Shown: positions 1-9,354, counted from the stretch's first letter. The stretch is 64,000 nucleotides of DNA from Mesobacillus harenae (GCF_013343715.1 NZ_JABUNR010000019.1:1-64000), one strand, 5' to 3'. The notes: a model not told the origin generated them from the letters alone. Made by a program: numbers and translations.

Positions 1-31
1 CGTCCTGAGCCAGGATCAAACTCTCCAAAAA
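1..31 (-). rRNA. 16S rRNA, 5' end only
   Basis: The reverse complement contains the universal 16S 5' sequence AGAGTTTGATCCTGGCTCAG, so E. coli position 8 maps to base 24 and the mature 5' end to about base 31. The rest of the gene runs off the left edge. Placement just beyond gyrA matches the origin-proximal rrn operon of Bacillus. Confidence 0.95.
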
Positions 32-172
32 AGAGTATGAGTTTAGCTCATAATTTAAAACGTTGGCTAGTGATCTTCATAATTGAAGTCACTATAAATA
101 TTGTTTGTTGACGCTTGTTTGTTTAGTTTTCAAAGAGCAAATTCATTAGCGCCGCTCAGAAGCGACTTTACT

Positions 173-202
173 AATATATCATTTATATGGTACTAAAGTC
201 AA
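173..202 (-). promoter_or_regulatory. rrn promoter, proximal
   Basis: On the minus strand TTGACT (197-202) is followed after 18 bases by TATATT (173-178). It is the promoter nearer the 16S gene and reads towards it. Confidence 0.65.
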
Positions 203-260
203 TATCTTTTTTTGAAATTAATTTAAGCCCATATAAGATTATTTTTTGCTGACTCGAATG

Positions 261-289
261 ATTATATCAGTCTAACGTTCAACTTTCAA
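261..289 (-). promoter_or_regulatory. rrn promoter, distal
   Basis: On the minus strand TTGAAA (284-289) and a perfect TATAAT (261-266) are separated by 17 bases. With the proximal promoter it forms the tandem arrangement typical of growth-rate-controlled rRNA operons. Confidence 0.65.
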
Positions 290-331
290 GTTTTTTTTAA
301 TAAGACTTTTTCATCCAATTTTCAATTTAAG

Positions 332-361
332 CAATAAAAGGCTGATCGCTGAAATCAGCCT
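332..361 (-). terminator. terminator of the HD-GYP gene
   Basis: Minus-strand hairpin with arms AGGCTGAT and ATCAGCCT (339-361), a 7-base loop and a following TTTATT run. It overlaps the stop codon of the upstream gene and separates it from the rrn promoters. Confidence 0.75.
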
Positions 362-1448
362 ATGTGAGTACTTCGTCTATATAGAGCTGGCGATTCTGCT
401 CGAGATGAATGATTTCACCGTTTTCTAGCAATTTTATCAATGGCCGCGTAGGGGATTTTTCTTCTATGAAAAGAATTTCGGCTTCATGCCCATTTGAGAG
501 CCTGATTTTACTTCCATTTGAAAAGTTCATTATAGCTGCATCGAGAACCTTTAAGGTCCGAATATCAAATTCTCCAAAATGTTGTTCATTAATCATTTCA
601 ATCACTTTAAAGGCTGACAATTTTGGCTTATATATCCTCTCTGAAGTCATAGCATGAAAAACATCGGCAATAGCAATCACTTTTGCAAATGGGTGTATTC
701 GGCTTCCTCTCTCCCCGAAAGGATAACCACTGCCATCTAGTCTTTCGTGATGCTGGATTATAGCTAGTTTGGTACCATCCCTTAATAGCGAAATATTTTT
801 AATCATTTGGTAGCTAATTGATGAGTGATTCTTTACCTCTTCATATTCTTCAATGGTTAGAGTCGTTGTTTTATTTAGGATCCTATTATTGATTTTCGCC
901 ATGCCGCAATCTGCCAAACACCCTGCCAGGCCAATTTGAATAATGTCGCCTGTATTATAGTTCAGCTTTCGAGCAAGAGTTGCACTGATTATTCCCATTG
1001 CAAGTGAATGCTGGTATATATAATCTTCTTTTGTCGAAAAATGGTGCATAGAAAAGATCTCAGAAGCCCTGTTGTCAGCTTGCTCAATTAGCGGCAATAA
1101 AATATTTCTGACTTTATAAATATCAATAGGCAAACCCGATTGCCATGTTAAAAATTCTCTTTTATACTTTTGGGTCTGCCTCAAAAATAAATCGGTAAAA
1201 GTCAAAGCTTCAAGTTCTTCTGGATCATTATGACTGGCTTTAATATTTAGATTAATTGCTGGTGTAAAAGAATCTCCGTTTACAAGGGTTTTTTCAACAT
1301 AAACCTCATCAATTAAGAATGCCTTTAGCACCTCAATTAAAGATTGTGAAAGAATTGTCTTTTTAAGCATGATTGGCCGATTTGTACTGCTGATAACATC
1401 CCTGGAAAGAATGCAGCCCTCCTGAAGTTGATTTACATGAATGTGCAC
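360..1448 (-). CDS. HD-GYP domain protein with degenerate HD motif
   Basis: A 362-residue protein with an HD-GYP domain in its C-terminal two thirds. HD-GYP proteins normally hydrolyse cyclic di-GMP with a metal centre. The GYP signature HHERLDGSGYP is intact at 233-243, and H147 and H208 look like further ligands, but the namesake HD pair is replaced by Ala179-Asp180 (LADCGMAKI). Loss of that histidine suggests reduced or altered catalysis, or a binding or scaffold role; this is inference. No membrane segment or receiver domain is visible. The start is GTG, preceded by GGAGGTGG. It sits alone between gyrA and the rrn operon with its own terminator, so it is probably monocistronic. The N-terminal 100 residues are not a domain I recognise. 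Confidence 0.85.
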   Translation of the reverse strand: MHIHVNQLQEGCILSRDVISSTNRPIMLKKTILSQSLIEVLKAFLIDEVYVEKTLVNGDSFTPAINLNIKASHNDPEELEALTFTDLFLRQTQKYKREFLTWQSGLPIDIYKVRNILLPLIEQADNRASEIFSMHHFSTKEDYIYQHSLAMGIISATLARKLNYNTGDIIQIGLAGCLADCGMAKINNRILNKTTTLTIEEYEEVKNHSSISYQMIKNISLLRDGTKLAIIQHHERLDGSGYPFGERGSRIHPFAKVIAIADVFHAMTSERIYKPKLSAFKVIEMINEQHFGEFDIRTLKVLDAAIMNFSNGSKIRLSNGHEAEILFIEEKSPTRPLIKLLENGEIIHLEQNRQLYIDEVLT

Positions 1449-1503
1449 TAGCGCCCACCTCCCGGAATTTAGTTTTTATTTAATTTGATTTTACTTTATA
1501 TTA

Positions 1504-1535
1504 TAAAAAAAGAGGAACACAATTTTGTGTTCCTC
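1504..1535 (-). terminator. gyrA terminator
   Basis: Hairpin with 11-bp arms GAGGAACACAA and TTGTGTTCCTC and a 2-base loop at 1512-1535, beginning six bases after the gyrA stop and followed on the minus strand by a run of seven T. Confidence 0.9.
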
Positions 1536-1541
1536 CATTTT

Positions 1542-4124
1542 TTATTCGTTGTTTTCGCTAGGATCATTAGGGTCCGGCAAAATATCCGGCTTAGGTTCAG
1601 CTGGATGTTCTGCATCTTCGCTTTTTGGTGGTTTTATGATTTCTTCACCATACTCATCAACCTCAAATTCCTCATCCTCTAGCTTTTCCTCTTCCTTATC
1701 AACTTTTGCAACGGTAGCAACATGTTCATTTAACGTTTTATCAAGACTGATTAATTTTACCCCTTGGGTACTGCGCCCTGTCATAGAAATGCTGCTGACT
1801 GGAATTCGTATCAGGACTCCTCCTGTGGTAATCAGCATTAAGTCTTCTTCGCCGTTTACAGCCTTCATAGTAACGAGGTCACCATTTTTCTCGGTTATAT
1901 TAGCTGTCTTTATTCCTTTACCGCCTCTTCCTTGGATCCGGTACTCAATAGACGGAGTCCGTTTTCCATATCCATTACGGGTAACAATTAATATTTCTGC
2001 GCTCTCTTCGAGTACTTCCATTCCTACGACTTCATCATCTTTAGAAAGCGTAATGCCCTTAACGCCAGTTGCAGTACGTCCCATGGAGCGTACGTCTGTC
2101 TCAGGGAAACGGATTAAAAGTCCTTTTTTCGTTCCAATGATGATTTCCTTTTCGCCATCTGTTAAGCGGACGGAGATCAGTTCATCACCTTCACGTAGAT
2201 TTAGGGCGATTAATCCATTGTTTCGGATGTTGGCAAAGGATGTTAGCGGAGACCGTTTAGAGATGCCCTCTTTAGTTGTAAAGAACAAATACCAATCATC
2301 CACAAATTCATGAACAGGAATAATCGCGTTAACCCACTCGCCTTTTTCAACACCTAGTAGGTTAATGATAGGAATTCCCTTCGCTGTACGGCTAAACTCA
2401 GGGATTTCGTAACCCTTCGAACGGTATACCTTTCCTTTATTCGTAAAGAAAAGGAGGGTGTCATGAGTTGACGTTGTCAAAAGATGTTCAACAAAGTCAT
2501 CTTCGTTGGTTCCCATGCCTTGAATTCCTCGGCCGCCGCGTCGTTGTGAACGGTAAGTTGATACAGGAAGGCGTTTTACATAGCCGTTATGAGTTAAAGT
2601 AACCACGATGTTTTCCTGTGGAATCAGGTCTTCATCCTCAAGATGCTCTAATCCACCAGAAACAATCTCAGTTCGTCTAGCATCATTAAAACGTTCTTTA
2701 ATCTCAGTGAGCTCTTCACGGATAATTTCAAGAACCTTTTCTTCATCAGCTAAAATCGCCTTTAATTCAGCAATCAGTTTCATAAGGTTTTGAAACTCTT
2801 CTTCAATTTTCTCACGTTCTAATCCTGTTAAACGCTGCAAACGCATATCGAGTATCGCCTGAGCCTGCTTCTCAGAAAGATTAAATTGGGTCATTAATCC
2901 TTCACGTGCAATCTCAGTGGTCTGTGAGGCTCGGATTAAAGCGATCACCTTATCAAGATTATCAAGAGCAATCCTCAAACCTTCTAAGATATGAGCACGT
3001 GCTTCTGCTTTACGTAATTCAAATTCTGTTCTGCGTCGGATGACAACCTTTTGGTGCTCTAGGTAATAGTATAGGCACTGCTTTAGATTTAAAACCTGAG
3101 GCTGGCCATCGACAAGAGCAAGAAGATTTATACCAAAGCTTGTCTGCAATGCAGTTTGTTTGTATAGGTTATTTAGGAGGACACTTGCATTTGCATCCTT
3201 CCGTACTTCAATGACCATTCGCATGCCTTTACGGTCAGATTCATCACGAAGGTCTGTAATGCCGTCTATTTTTTTATCGCGGACGAGCTCTGCAATCTTT
3301 TCTACAAGCTTCGCTTTATTAACCTGGTAAGGAAGTTCTCTAACGATGATTACTTCCTTTCCATTAGCTTTTACTTCAATTTCGACCTTAGCACGAAGCG
3401 TGATCGATCCTCTTCCAGTTTCATAGGCTTTCCTAATACCACTGCGGCCAAGGATGAGGCCTGCCGTAGGGAAGTCAGGTCCAGGAATAATCTCCATTAG
3501 CTCTTGGATTGTCAGATCGGGGTCCTTGGTTATGGCCAGTACACCATCAATTATCTCACCGAGCTGATGCGGAGGAATGTTTGTTGCCATTCCGACTGCT
3601 ATTCCTGAAGTACCATTCACCAATAAATTCGGGAAGCGTGCCGGCATTACCATTGGCTCTCGTTCAGAACCATCATAGTTGTCTTGATAGTCTATAGTGT
3701 CTTTGTTGATATCTCTAAGAAGTTCCATTGAAATTTTAGACATTCTTGCTTCCGTATAACGCATTGCAGCAGCTGAATCACCATCGACGCTTCCGAAGTT
3801 ACCATGGCCTTGTACAAGCATGTAGCGGTAATTAAAGTCCTGGGCCATTCGGACCATCGTATCATAAACTGCCGAGTCACCATGCGGGTGGTATTTACCA
3901 ATAACTTCACCAACAATACGGGCGGATTTTTTGTACGGCTTATCGGAATGCATTCCAAGATCATGCATGGCGTAAAGAATCCGACGGTGGACAGGTTTTA
4001 GTCCATCCCTTACATCTGGCAACGCACGAGCAACAATAACACTCATGGCGTAATCAAGAAAAGAAGTTCGCATTTCCTGACTTATATTTATCTCTTTTAC
4101 ACGCTGGCTTGGTGTCTCTGCCAT
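1542..4124 (-). CDS. gyrA: DNA gyrase subunit A
   Basis: GyrA is the DNA-cutting subunit of gyrase; as an A2B2 complex with GyrB it introduces negative supercoils. The 860-residue protein has the winged-helix breakage domain with catalytic Tyr123 (AAMRYTEAR), the quinolone-determining region with Ser84 and Asp88 (HPHGDSAVYDTM), and the GyrA box QRRGGRG that starts the DNA-wrapping C-terminal domain. Ser84 is the usual quinolone-susceptible residue. The C-terminus is a long acidic tail (EEEKLEDEEFEVDEYGEE and beyond), longer than I remember for the B. subtilis protein; such tails modulate wrapping in other GyrA. The ATG follows AAGGAGG. gyrB lies 144 bases upstream with a hairpin in between, so the pair may be only partly co-transcribed. 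Confidence 0.98.
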   Translation of the reverse strand: MAETPSQRVKEINISQEMRTSFLDYAMSVIVARALPDVRDGLKPVHRRILYAMHDLGMHSDKPYKKSARIVGEVIGKYHPHGDSAVYDTMVRMAQDFNYRYMLVQGHGNFGSVDGDSAAAMRYTEARMSKISMELLRDINKDTIDYQDNYDGSEREPMVMPARFPNLLVNGTSGIAVGMATNIPPHQLGEIIDGVLAITKDPDLTIQELMEIIPGPDFPTAGLILGRSGIRKAYETGRGSITLRAKVEIEVKANGKEVIIVRELPYQVNKAKLVEKIAELVRDKKIDGITDLRDESDRKGMRMVIEVRKDANASVLLNNLYKQTALQTSFGINLLALVDGQPQVLNLKQCLYYYLEHQKVVIRRRTEFELRKAEARAHILEGLRIALDNLDKVIALIRASQTTEIAREGLMTQFNLSEKQAQAILDMRLQRLTGLEREKIEEEFQNLMKLIAELKAILADEEKVLEIIREELTEIKERFNDARRTEIVSGGLEHLEDEDLIPQENIVVTLTHNGYVKRLPVSTYRSQRRGGRGIQGMGTNEDDFVEHLLTTSTHDTLLFFTNKGKVYRSKGYEIPEFSRTAKGIPIINLLGVEKGEWVNAIIPVHEFVDDWYLFFTTKEGISKRSPLTSFANIRNNGLIALNLREGDELISVRLTDGEKEIIIGTKKGLLIRFPETDVRSMGRTATGVKGITLSKDDEVVGMEVLEESAEILIVTRNGYGKRTPSIEYRIQGRGGKGIKTANITEKNGDLVTMKAVNGEEDLMLITTGGVLIRIPVSSISMTGRSTQGVKLISLDKTLNEHVATVAKVDKEEEKLEDEEFEVDEYGEEIIKPPKSEDAEHPAEPKPDILPDPNDPSENNE

Positions 4125-4224
4125 ATGAGAGAACCTCCTTTTTGAAAAAACTCAGAAAAAATAATTATAAAGGGCTCCAGCTGGACGTTCCGAATAAGAA
4201 GGATGCACCAGCAGGGTACTAACA

Positions 4225-4260
4225 CTAAAAAGCAGGATAGAGGGAGCGCCTGCTATCCTG
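4225..4260 (-). terminator. gyrB-gyrA intergenic hairpin
   Basis: On the minus strand CAGGATAG (4253-4260) pairs with CTATCCTG (4233-4240) across a 12-base loop, followed by CTTTTTAG. It starts 8 bases after the gyrB stop and probably acts as a partial terminator before gyrA. Confidence 0.65.
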
Positions 4261-4268
4261 ATGCCAAA

Positions 4269-6188
4269 TTATATGTCTAAATTTTTCACGTACTTCGCAT
4301 TTTCTTCTATGAACAAACGGCGAGGCTCTACCTTGTCACCCATCAAAATCTCAAAGGTTTCATCAGATTCAATCGCATCCTCAAGGCTCACTTGAAGCAA
4401 TGTACGTGTCTCAGGATTCATAGTTGTCTCCCAGAGCTGGTCAGGATTCATTTCTCCAAGACCTTTATAACGCTGAATGCCTGGCTTTGGCTGAGCAGGC
4501 ATTTCGGCTAGATATTCCTCTAGCTGTTTTTCATTGTAGGCATATTCTACGCGTTTTCCTTGCTGTATTTTATAAAGAGGCGGCTGCGCAATATAAATGT
4601 AGCCTGCTTCGATAATTTGCCTCATATATCTATAAAAGAAGGTTAATAATAAAGTACGGATATGGGCGCCATCAACATCGGCATCGGTCATAATTACAAT
4701 TTTGTGATAGCGGGCCTTGGCAATATCAAAATCTTCCCCAATTCCGGTTCCGACTGCTGTTATGATCGCGCGGACCTCGTTGTTGGAAAGAATTTTATCA
4801 AGACGAGATTTTTCTACGTTCAGTATCTTGCCTCGCAACGGCAGGATCGCCTGGAAATGACGATCACGGCCTTGTTTAGCTGATCCTCCTGCAGAATCTC
4901 CCTCAACCACATAGATTTCACTGATAGAAGGGTCCTTTGATGAACAGTCAGCTAACTTACCTGGCAAGCTGGAAATTTCCAACGCGCTTTTCCGCCTTGT
5001 TAATTCACGTGCTTTCTTGGCGGCCAGTCTGGCCCTCGCAGCCATTAAACCTTTTTCAACAACCTTCCGAGCCACTGTTGGGTTTTCGAGCAGGAATTTT
5101 TCGAAATGCTCCGAAAAGGTTGTATCGGTAACGGTACGGACTTCTGAATTACCCAGTTTTGTCTTAGTCTGGCCTTCGAATTGAGGGTCAGGGTGTTTTA
5201 TCGAAACAATAGCGGTAATTCCTTCACGTACATCCTCACCGGAAAGGTTTGCATCGTTATCTTTAAATATCCCATGTTTACGGGCATAGTCATTGATTAC
5301 ACGGGTTAAGGCTGTTTTAAAGCCAAACTCGTGTGTACCGCCCTCATAAGTATGGATGTTGTTCGCAAACGAATAGAGGCTGCTGGTGAATCCATCATTG
5401 TACTGGATGGCTACCTCAACAGTTATTCCGTCCTTTTCTCCCTCAATATAAATTGGCTCATCATGAAGGACCTCGCGGGTACGGTTTAAATGCTCGACGT
5501 AGGACTTAATGCCGCCCTCGTAATAGTATTCGTTCTTTTTATTTTCAACACGCTTGTCTTCGATCGTGATTTTTAGCCCTCTATTCAAAAAGGCAAGTTC
5601 ACGAATGCGGTTCGCAAGAGTTTCAAAATCATATTCAAGCGTTTCTGTGAATATTTCCGAGTCAGGTTTGAAATGAGTCGTAGTGCCTGTTACTTCTGTT
5701 TCTCCAATTATCTTTAAGTCCGCACTTGGAGCTCCACGCTCAAACTTTTGATAATGGATCTTACCGTCACGATGTACATATACCTCAAGTACAGTGGAAA
5801 GGGCATTAACAACTGAAGCGCCCACGCCATGCAGTCCGCCGGATACCTTATATCCGCCGCCTCCAAATTTGCCTCCTGCGTGAAGTACAGTCATGATAAC
5901 TTCAACGGCTGGCCGGCCCATTTTTTCATGTATTCCTACTGGGATACCTCGGCCGTTATCTTTTACAGTGATGCTGTTATCCTCTTCAATAATGACGTTG
6001 ATTTCATCACAATGTCCGGCCAGAGCCTCATCGATGCTATTATCAACAATTTCCCAGACGAGATGGTGAAGACCTTTCCCACTTGTCGATCCGATGTACA
6101 TCCCCGGACGCTTTCGAACGGCTTCGAGTCCTTCTAATACCTGTATCTGATTCTCATCATATTGTTCACGTACTGCTTCTTGCTCCAT
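4269..6188 (-). CDS. gyrB: DNA gyrase subunit B
   Basis: GyrB is the ATPase subunit of gyrase. The 639-residue protein begins with the GHKL ATPase domain (EIVDNSIDEALAG, then the VGASVVNALS ATP lid), continues through the transducer domain and has a TOPRIM domain with EGDSAGGSAKQGRD and the metal-binding DADVDGAHIR. The C-terminal PGIQRYKGLGEM block contacts GyrA. An in-frame GTG lies five codons upstream, but I place the start at the ATG at 6186-6188 (MEQEAVREQYDENQIQ), which matches the B. subtilis N-terminus and has AGGTGAT upstream. It follows remB by about 50 bases in the recF-remB-gyrB-gyrA series. Confidence 0.97.
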   Translation of the reverse strand: MEQEAVREQYDENQIQVLEGLEAVRKRPGMYIGSTSGKGLHHLVWEIVDNSIDEALAGHCDEINVIIEEDNSITVKDNGRGIPVGIHEKMGRPAVEVIMTVLHAGGKFGGGGYKVSGGLHGVGASVVNALSTVLEVYVHRDGKIHYQKFERGAPSADLKIIGETEVTGTTTHFKPDSEIFTETLEYDFETLANRIRELAFLNRGLKITIEDKRVENKKNEYYYEGGIKSYVEHLNRTREVLHDEPIYIEGEKDGITVEVAIQYNDGFTSSLYSFANNIHTYEGGTHEFGFKTALTRVINDYARKHGIFKDNDANLSGEDVREGITAIVSIKHPDPQFEGQTKTKLGNSEVRTVTDTTFSEHFEKFLLENPTVARKVVEKGLMAARARLAAKKARELTRRKSALEISSLPGKLADCSSKDPSISEIYVVEGDSAGGSAKQGRDRHFQAILPLRGKILNVEKSRLDKILSNNEVRAIITAVGTGIGEDFDIAKARYHKIVIMTDADVDGAHIRTLLLTFFYRYMRQIIEAGYIYIAQPPLYKIQQGKRVEYAYNEKQLEEYLAEMPAQPKPGIQRYKGLGEMNPDQLWETTMNPETRTLLQVSLEDAIESDETFEILMGDKVEPRRLFIEENAKYVKNLDI

Positions 6189-6238
6189 TGCCACACCAAT
6201 CACCTACACTTTCATCTTTCATTTGTTGCATGATGTAT

Positions 6239-6487
6239 TTAAAATTCCTGAATGGATAATTTTTGAGAGCGTTTTTTTAATGTTCCAGAGGCAAGAGGGG
6301 AATAATAAACTTTATCGTTAGTAATGACGATTGACTTAAACTCTCCTCTGGAAAGATTGATAACATCGTCTTTTCGAAACTGGACAAACTCCTCAAGATA
6401 AGGGGATGATTTAGCGCTATCTTTGTCCAAAATGGTAATGATATCCCTTGTTCTGACCAGGATACCTTCTCCAACATGAAGATACAT
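6239..6487 (-). CDS. remB: extracellular matrix regulator RemB (YaaB)
   Basis: An 82-residue DUF370-family protein. Its position between recF and gyrB and its residues (N-terminal MYLHVGEG, then TRDIITI, SIVIT and YYSPL.SGTLKKR) match B. subtilis YaaB/RemB, which promotes expression of biofilm matrix genes with RemA. Whether this protein binds DNA like RemA cannot be read from the sequence. The gene starts nine bases after the recF stop and is surely co-transcribed with it. Confidence 0.9.
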   Translation of the reverse strand: MYLHVGEGILVRTRDIITILDKDSAKSSPYLEEFVQFRKDDVINLSRGEFKSIVITNDKVYYSPLASGTLKKRSQKLSIQEF

Positions 6488-6496
6488 TTTTTCACC

Positions 6497-7615
6497 TCAT
6501 TGAACTTTGGTAATCATGCCGGATTCTACTTGATAGGCAGAGGCTTCCTTCAGGGTCTGATGGTCAATCCCATCAACACTAGTGGTCGTAACAAATGTTT
6601 GAACTTTCCCCTGAATTGTATTTAATAAATGAGATTGGCGATAATCATCTAATTCTGACAAAACATCATCAAGCAAAAGGATTGGATATTCACCAATTTC
6701 CGCATGGATGAGTTCAATCTCAGCAAGTTTTAAGGACAAAGCCGTGGTACGCTGCTGCCCCTGGGATCCAAATGTCTGGACGTCTCTTTCGTTTACAAAA
6801 AAGACAAGATCATCCCGATGGGGGCCAAAAAGAGTTGTCCCTCGCTCTATTTCTTTTTTCCTAAGCTTATTAAACTTTTCTTCATAGACTTCTATCATTT
6901 TCGACAACTCTTGTTCTTCTGATACATCTACTGAAGGCTTGTACTGAATTTTCAAGGTTTCTATTCCCCTTGAAATCCCACTGTGAATAGGGAGGGCCCA
7001 CTTTTCAAGCAGCCTAAGAAATTCAAAACGCTTGGAGATAATTTTTACAGCTGTTTGTATAAATTGCTCTGTTAAAATCTCAAGCATGGTTTCATCTTTT
7101 ACTTTCCTAGTCTGCAGTTGCTTTAAGTAATGGTTTCTCTGCTGAAGTATTTTTTGGTATTGGCTTATATCATGCAAGTAAACCGTAGAAACCTGGCCAA
7201 TCTCCATATCAATAAACCGGCGCCTGACTTGAGGGCTGCCTTTCACCAAATGGAGATCTTCAGGCGCAAACATGACAACATTCATATTGCCTACATATTG
7301 GCTTAGTTTTCGCTGTTCGAGATGGTTGCATTTTGCGCGTTTTCCCTTTTTCGATACAACGAGCTGCATTGGAAGGGAACCGTACTTCTTTTTTATCCTA
7401 CCCTCTATTTTAGCATACTCTTCATCCCAGCGAATAAGATCTTTATCATTTGAGGTACGATGAGACTTCGCCATCGCCAAAACGTAAATAGATTCCATCA
7501 AATTTGTTTTTCCCTGGGCATTTTCCCCGATAAAAACATTTACTCTATCTTCAAAAGAAACAGTTAATTCTTCATAATTCCGATAATTTCTTAAGTGTAG
7601 TTCCTCTATATACAT
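6497..7615 (-). CDS. recF: DNA replication and repair protein RecF
   Basis: RecF is an SMC-like ATPase that, with RecO and RecR, loads RecA at single-strand gaps. The 372 residues include Walker A GENAQGKT at 30-37, the ABC signature region (GSQGQQRTTALSLKLAE) and Walker B PILLLDDVLSELDD. The length is normal for the family. It lies 18 bases downstream of yaaA in the dnaA-dnaN-yaaA-recF order conserved in Firmicutes. Confidence 0.97.
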   Translation of the reverse strand: MYIEELHLRNYRNYEELTVSFEDRVNVFIGENAQGKTNLMESIYVLAMAKSHRTSNDKDLIRWDEEYAKIEGRIKKKYGSLPMQLVVSKKGKRAKCNHLEQRKLSQYVGNMNVVMFAPEDLHLVKGSPQVRRRFIDMEIGQVSTVYLHDISQYQKILQQRNHYLKQLQTRKVKDETMLEILTEQFIQTAVKIISKRFEFLRLLEKWALPIHSGISRGIETLKIQYKPSVDVSEEQELSKMIEVYEEKFNKLRKKEIERGTTLFGPHRDDLVFFVNERDVQTFGSQGQQRTTALSLKLAEIELIHAEIGEYPILLLDDVLSELDDYRQSHLLNTIQGKVQTFVTTTSVDGIDHQTLKEASAYQVESGMITKVQ

Positions 7616-7633
7616 GAAGGGTTCATCCTCTGA

Positions 7634-7849
7634 TTAATGCCTTAAAACATACTTCCCAAAACCCGGGATACTTACTTGATCACCGGCCTTAAGCTTTCTG
7701 CCTCTTCTTTGATCTTGTTCGCCATTAATAAATACGTCGTACTCACCTAAAAACCATTTGGCCATACCGCCAGTTTGGATCACTTCAGCTAATTTAAGAA
7801 ATTGACCAAGTGTAATGTACTCTGTATCAAACTTAATTTCCTCGCTCAT
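7634..7849 (-). CDS. yaaA: S4-domain RNA-binding protein YaaA
   Basis: A 71-residue single-domain S4 protein (ITLGQFLKLAEVIQTGG, then GRKLKAGDQV). S4 domains bind structured RNA; the B. subtilis homologue is linked to ribosome assembly. The start MSEEIKFDTEY at 7847-7849 is chosen over an upstream in-frame ATG because AGGGTG sits seven bases before it. It is always found between dnaN and recF in bacilli. Confidence 0.9.
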   Translation of the reverse strand: MSEEIKFDTEYITLGQFLKLAEVIQTGGMAKWFLGEYDVFINGEQDQRRGRKLKAGDQVSIPGFGKYVLRH

Positions 7850-8193
7850 ACTTTTCACCCTTTTCATCAAAGCTAGACTATTTGCTAGAAAGGCACCTAA
7901 TACTTTATTTTACTAAATATTTCTGCAGGATACAAAAGAAAACATATTCTAGATCTATTATGTCCAAGATTAACCCGATTTAAAGCGAAAATGCACCTTT
8001 CCCCATTGATTTCGATTGGATAGAAAAGGGGAGTGAAAACCCATAGATCAAAACATTTAAGAGAAGGCGGGCTGCTTATATGTAAGTTTTTATCAGGCAA
8101 GCCCGGATCAGGCAAGCCCGGCTATTAAATCTATGAGAAAAGCCACCAGAAGTACTGGCGGCATTTTTACTAATATTAATTACTCTCTTTTAG
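7850..8193. other. yaaA-dnaN spacer
   Basis: A 344-base gap with the dnaN terminator at its right side and a perfect 15-bp tandem duplication, ATCAGGCAAGCCCGG, at 8092-8106 and 8107-8121. An open frame at 7897-8115 has no ribosome site and no recognisable product. It probably contains a yaaA promoter that I cannot pinpoint. Confidence 0.6.
8138..8162 (-). terminator. dnaN terminator
   Basis: Minus-strand hairpin GCCGCCAG-TACTT-CTGGTGGC with one G-T pair, followed by TTTT. The plus-strand version has an A-C mismatch, so the structure favours minus-strand RNA. Confidence 0.75.
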
Positions 8194-9330
8194 TTAATAC
8201 GTCCTAACCGGGAGGATCAGCTGCAGAATGGAATCATCATGAAGCGGACGGATTACAAAAGGCCTCATTGCCCCCGTAAAGCTTACTTGTATTTCTGTTC
8301 CTTCAAGCGCTTTTAAGGCATCCATCATGTATTTAGCACTAAAAGAAATTTTAAGTTCTTCTCCCTCAATGGATTGGCTTTGAATTTCTTCAATGACTTT
8401 GCCGATTTCAGGAGTATTTGAAGATACTTCAATAACTCCGCCATCAAATGTGGATAGCTTAACAACATTATTCCTGCCTTCTCTAGCCAGTAAAGAAGCA
8501 CGATCAACTGCCTGCAGGAACTCTTTTGTAAGAGTGACAATCTCTGTCTTGCTCTCATTTGGAATGAGCCTGCCTGTATCCGGATAATTGCCTTCAAGGA
8601 GCCTAGAAAAGAATAACAAATGTTTTGCTTTAAAAAGGACTTGGTTTTCGGTAATAACAATATCAATAACATCTGATGTATCATCCAGGATCTTGCTTAA
8701 TTCAGTTAAACTTTTCCCTGGAATTACAACATTATAAGTTCCTGTGTTCTCAGAAGCTAGTCTTGCCTTACGAAGTGCCAGCCTATGGCTATCTGTTGCA
8801 ATACAGGTTAGTTCGCTGTTTTCCACCTTCCAGTTTACACCTGTCAAGATAGGGCGTGTTTCTGAGGTGGACACTGCGAAAACAGTTTGACGAATCAAAG
8901 CTTTTAATAAATCAGTTGGCACACTAAACATATTTTCCTCTGAAATTTGAGGAAGGTGCGGGTATTCTTCTGCATCTAACCCATTTAGATTAAACTCAGA
9001 TTTCCCTGAACGGATCACTGTTTGCAGATGATTTTCTACTTCAATTTCAACAATATCAGTAGGCAGCTTTTTTACAATATCGCTAAAAAAACGGGCTTGA
9101 AGAACAATAGCACCTGGCTTTCTGATCTCAACGATTTCAGTTCCATCTTCTTCTTTTGGTATAAAAGATTCAATTGAAATATCAGAGTCACTTCCAGTCA
9201 AGGTAACTCCTTCTTCTGTCGCAACGATTTTAATCCCCGTTAAAATAGGAATTGTCGTTCTGCTTGTGACTGCTTTCATAACATCCTGGACGCTTTGTAG
9301 CAAATGGTCCCGTTGGATTATAAATTTCAT
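8194..9330 (-). CDS. dnaN: DNA polymerase III sliding clamp (beta subunit)
   Basis: The beta clamp encircles DNA and tethers polymerase and other factors. The 378-residue protein has the three-domain clamp layout, the start MKFIIQRDHLLQSVQDV and the end ILPVRTY typical of bacillus DnaN. The ATG at 9328-9330 is preceded by GGAGG at ideal spacing; an upstream in-frame start lacks a ribosome site. It follows dnaA after a 180-base gap that carries the origin unwinding element. Confidence 0.97.
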   Translation of the reverse strand: MKFIIQRDHLLQSVQDVMKAVTSRTTIPILTGIKIVATEEGVTLTGSDSDISIESFIPKEEDGTEIVEIRKPGAIVLQARFFSDIVKKLPTDIVEIEVENHLQTVIRSGKSEFNLNGLDAEEYPHLPQISEENMFSVPTDLLKALIRQTVFAVSTSETRPILTGVNWKVENSELTCIATDSHRLALRKARLASENTGTYNVVIPGKSLTELSKILDDTSDVIDIVITENQVLFKAKHLLFFSRLLEGNYPDTGRLIPNESKTEIVTLTKEFLQAVDRASLLAREGRNNVVKLSTFDGGVIEVSSNTPEIGKVIEEIQSQSIEGEELKISFSAKYMMDALKALEGTEIQVSFTGAMRPFVIRPLHDDSILQLILPVRTY

Positions 9331-9354
9331 TTTTAAATCCTCCGTATCAGGCAT

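Larger units (their letters stand above)
32..359 (-). other. rRNA leader and promoter region
   Basis: This gene-free stretch holds two tandem promoters (listed separately) and the transcribed rrn leader. A boxA-like antitermination element, TGCTCTTTGAAAACT on the minus strand, lies at about 125-141, as is usual upstream of bacillus 16S genes. Confidence 0.7.

Noticed and set aside
1525..2313. 262-codon frame antisense to gyrA
   Set aside because: It is a shadow of gyrA with low-complexity Ser-rich translation and no ribosome site.
7897..8115. 72-codon frame in the yaaA-dnaN gap
   Set aside because: No ribosome site, and it runs through the 15-bp duplication; no recognisable product.
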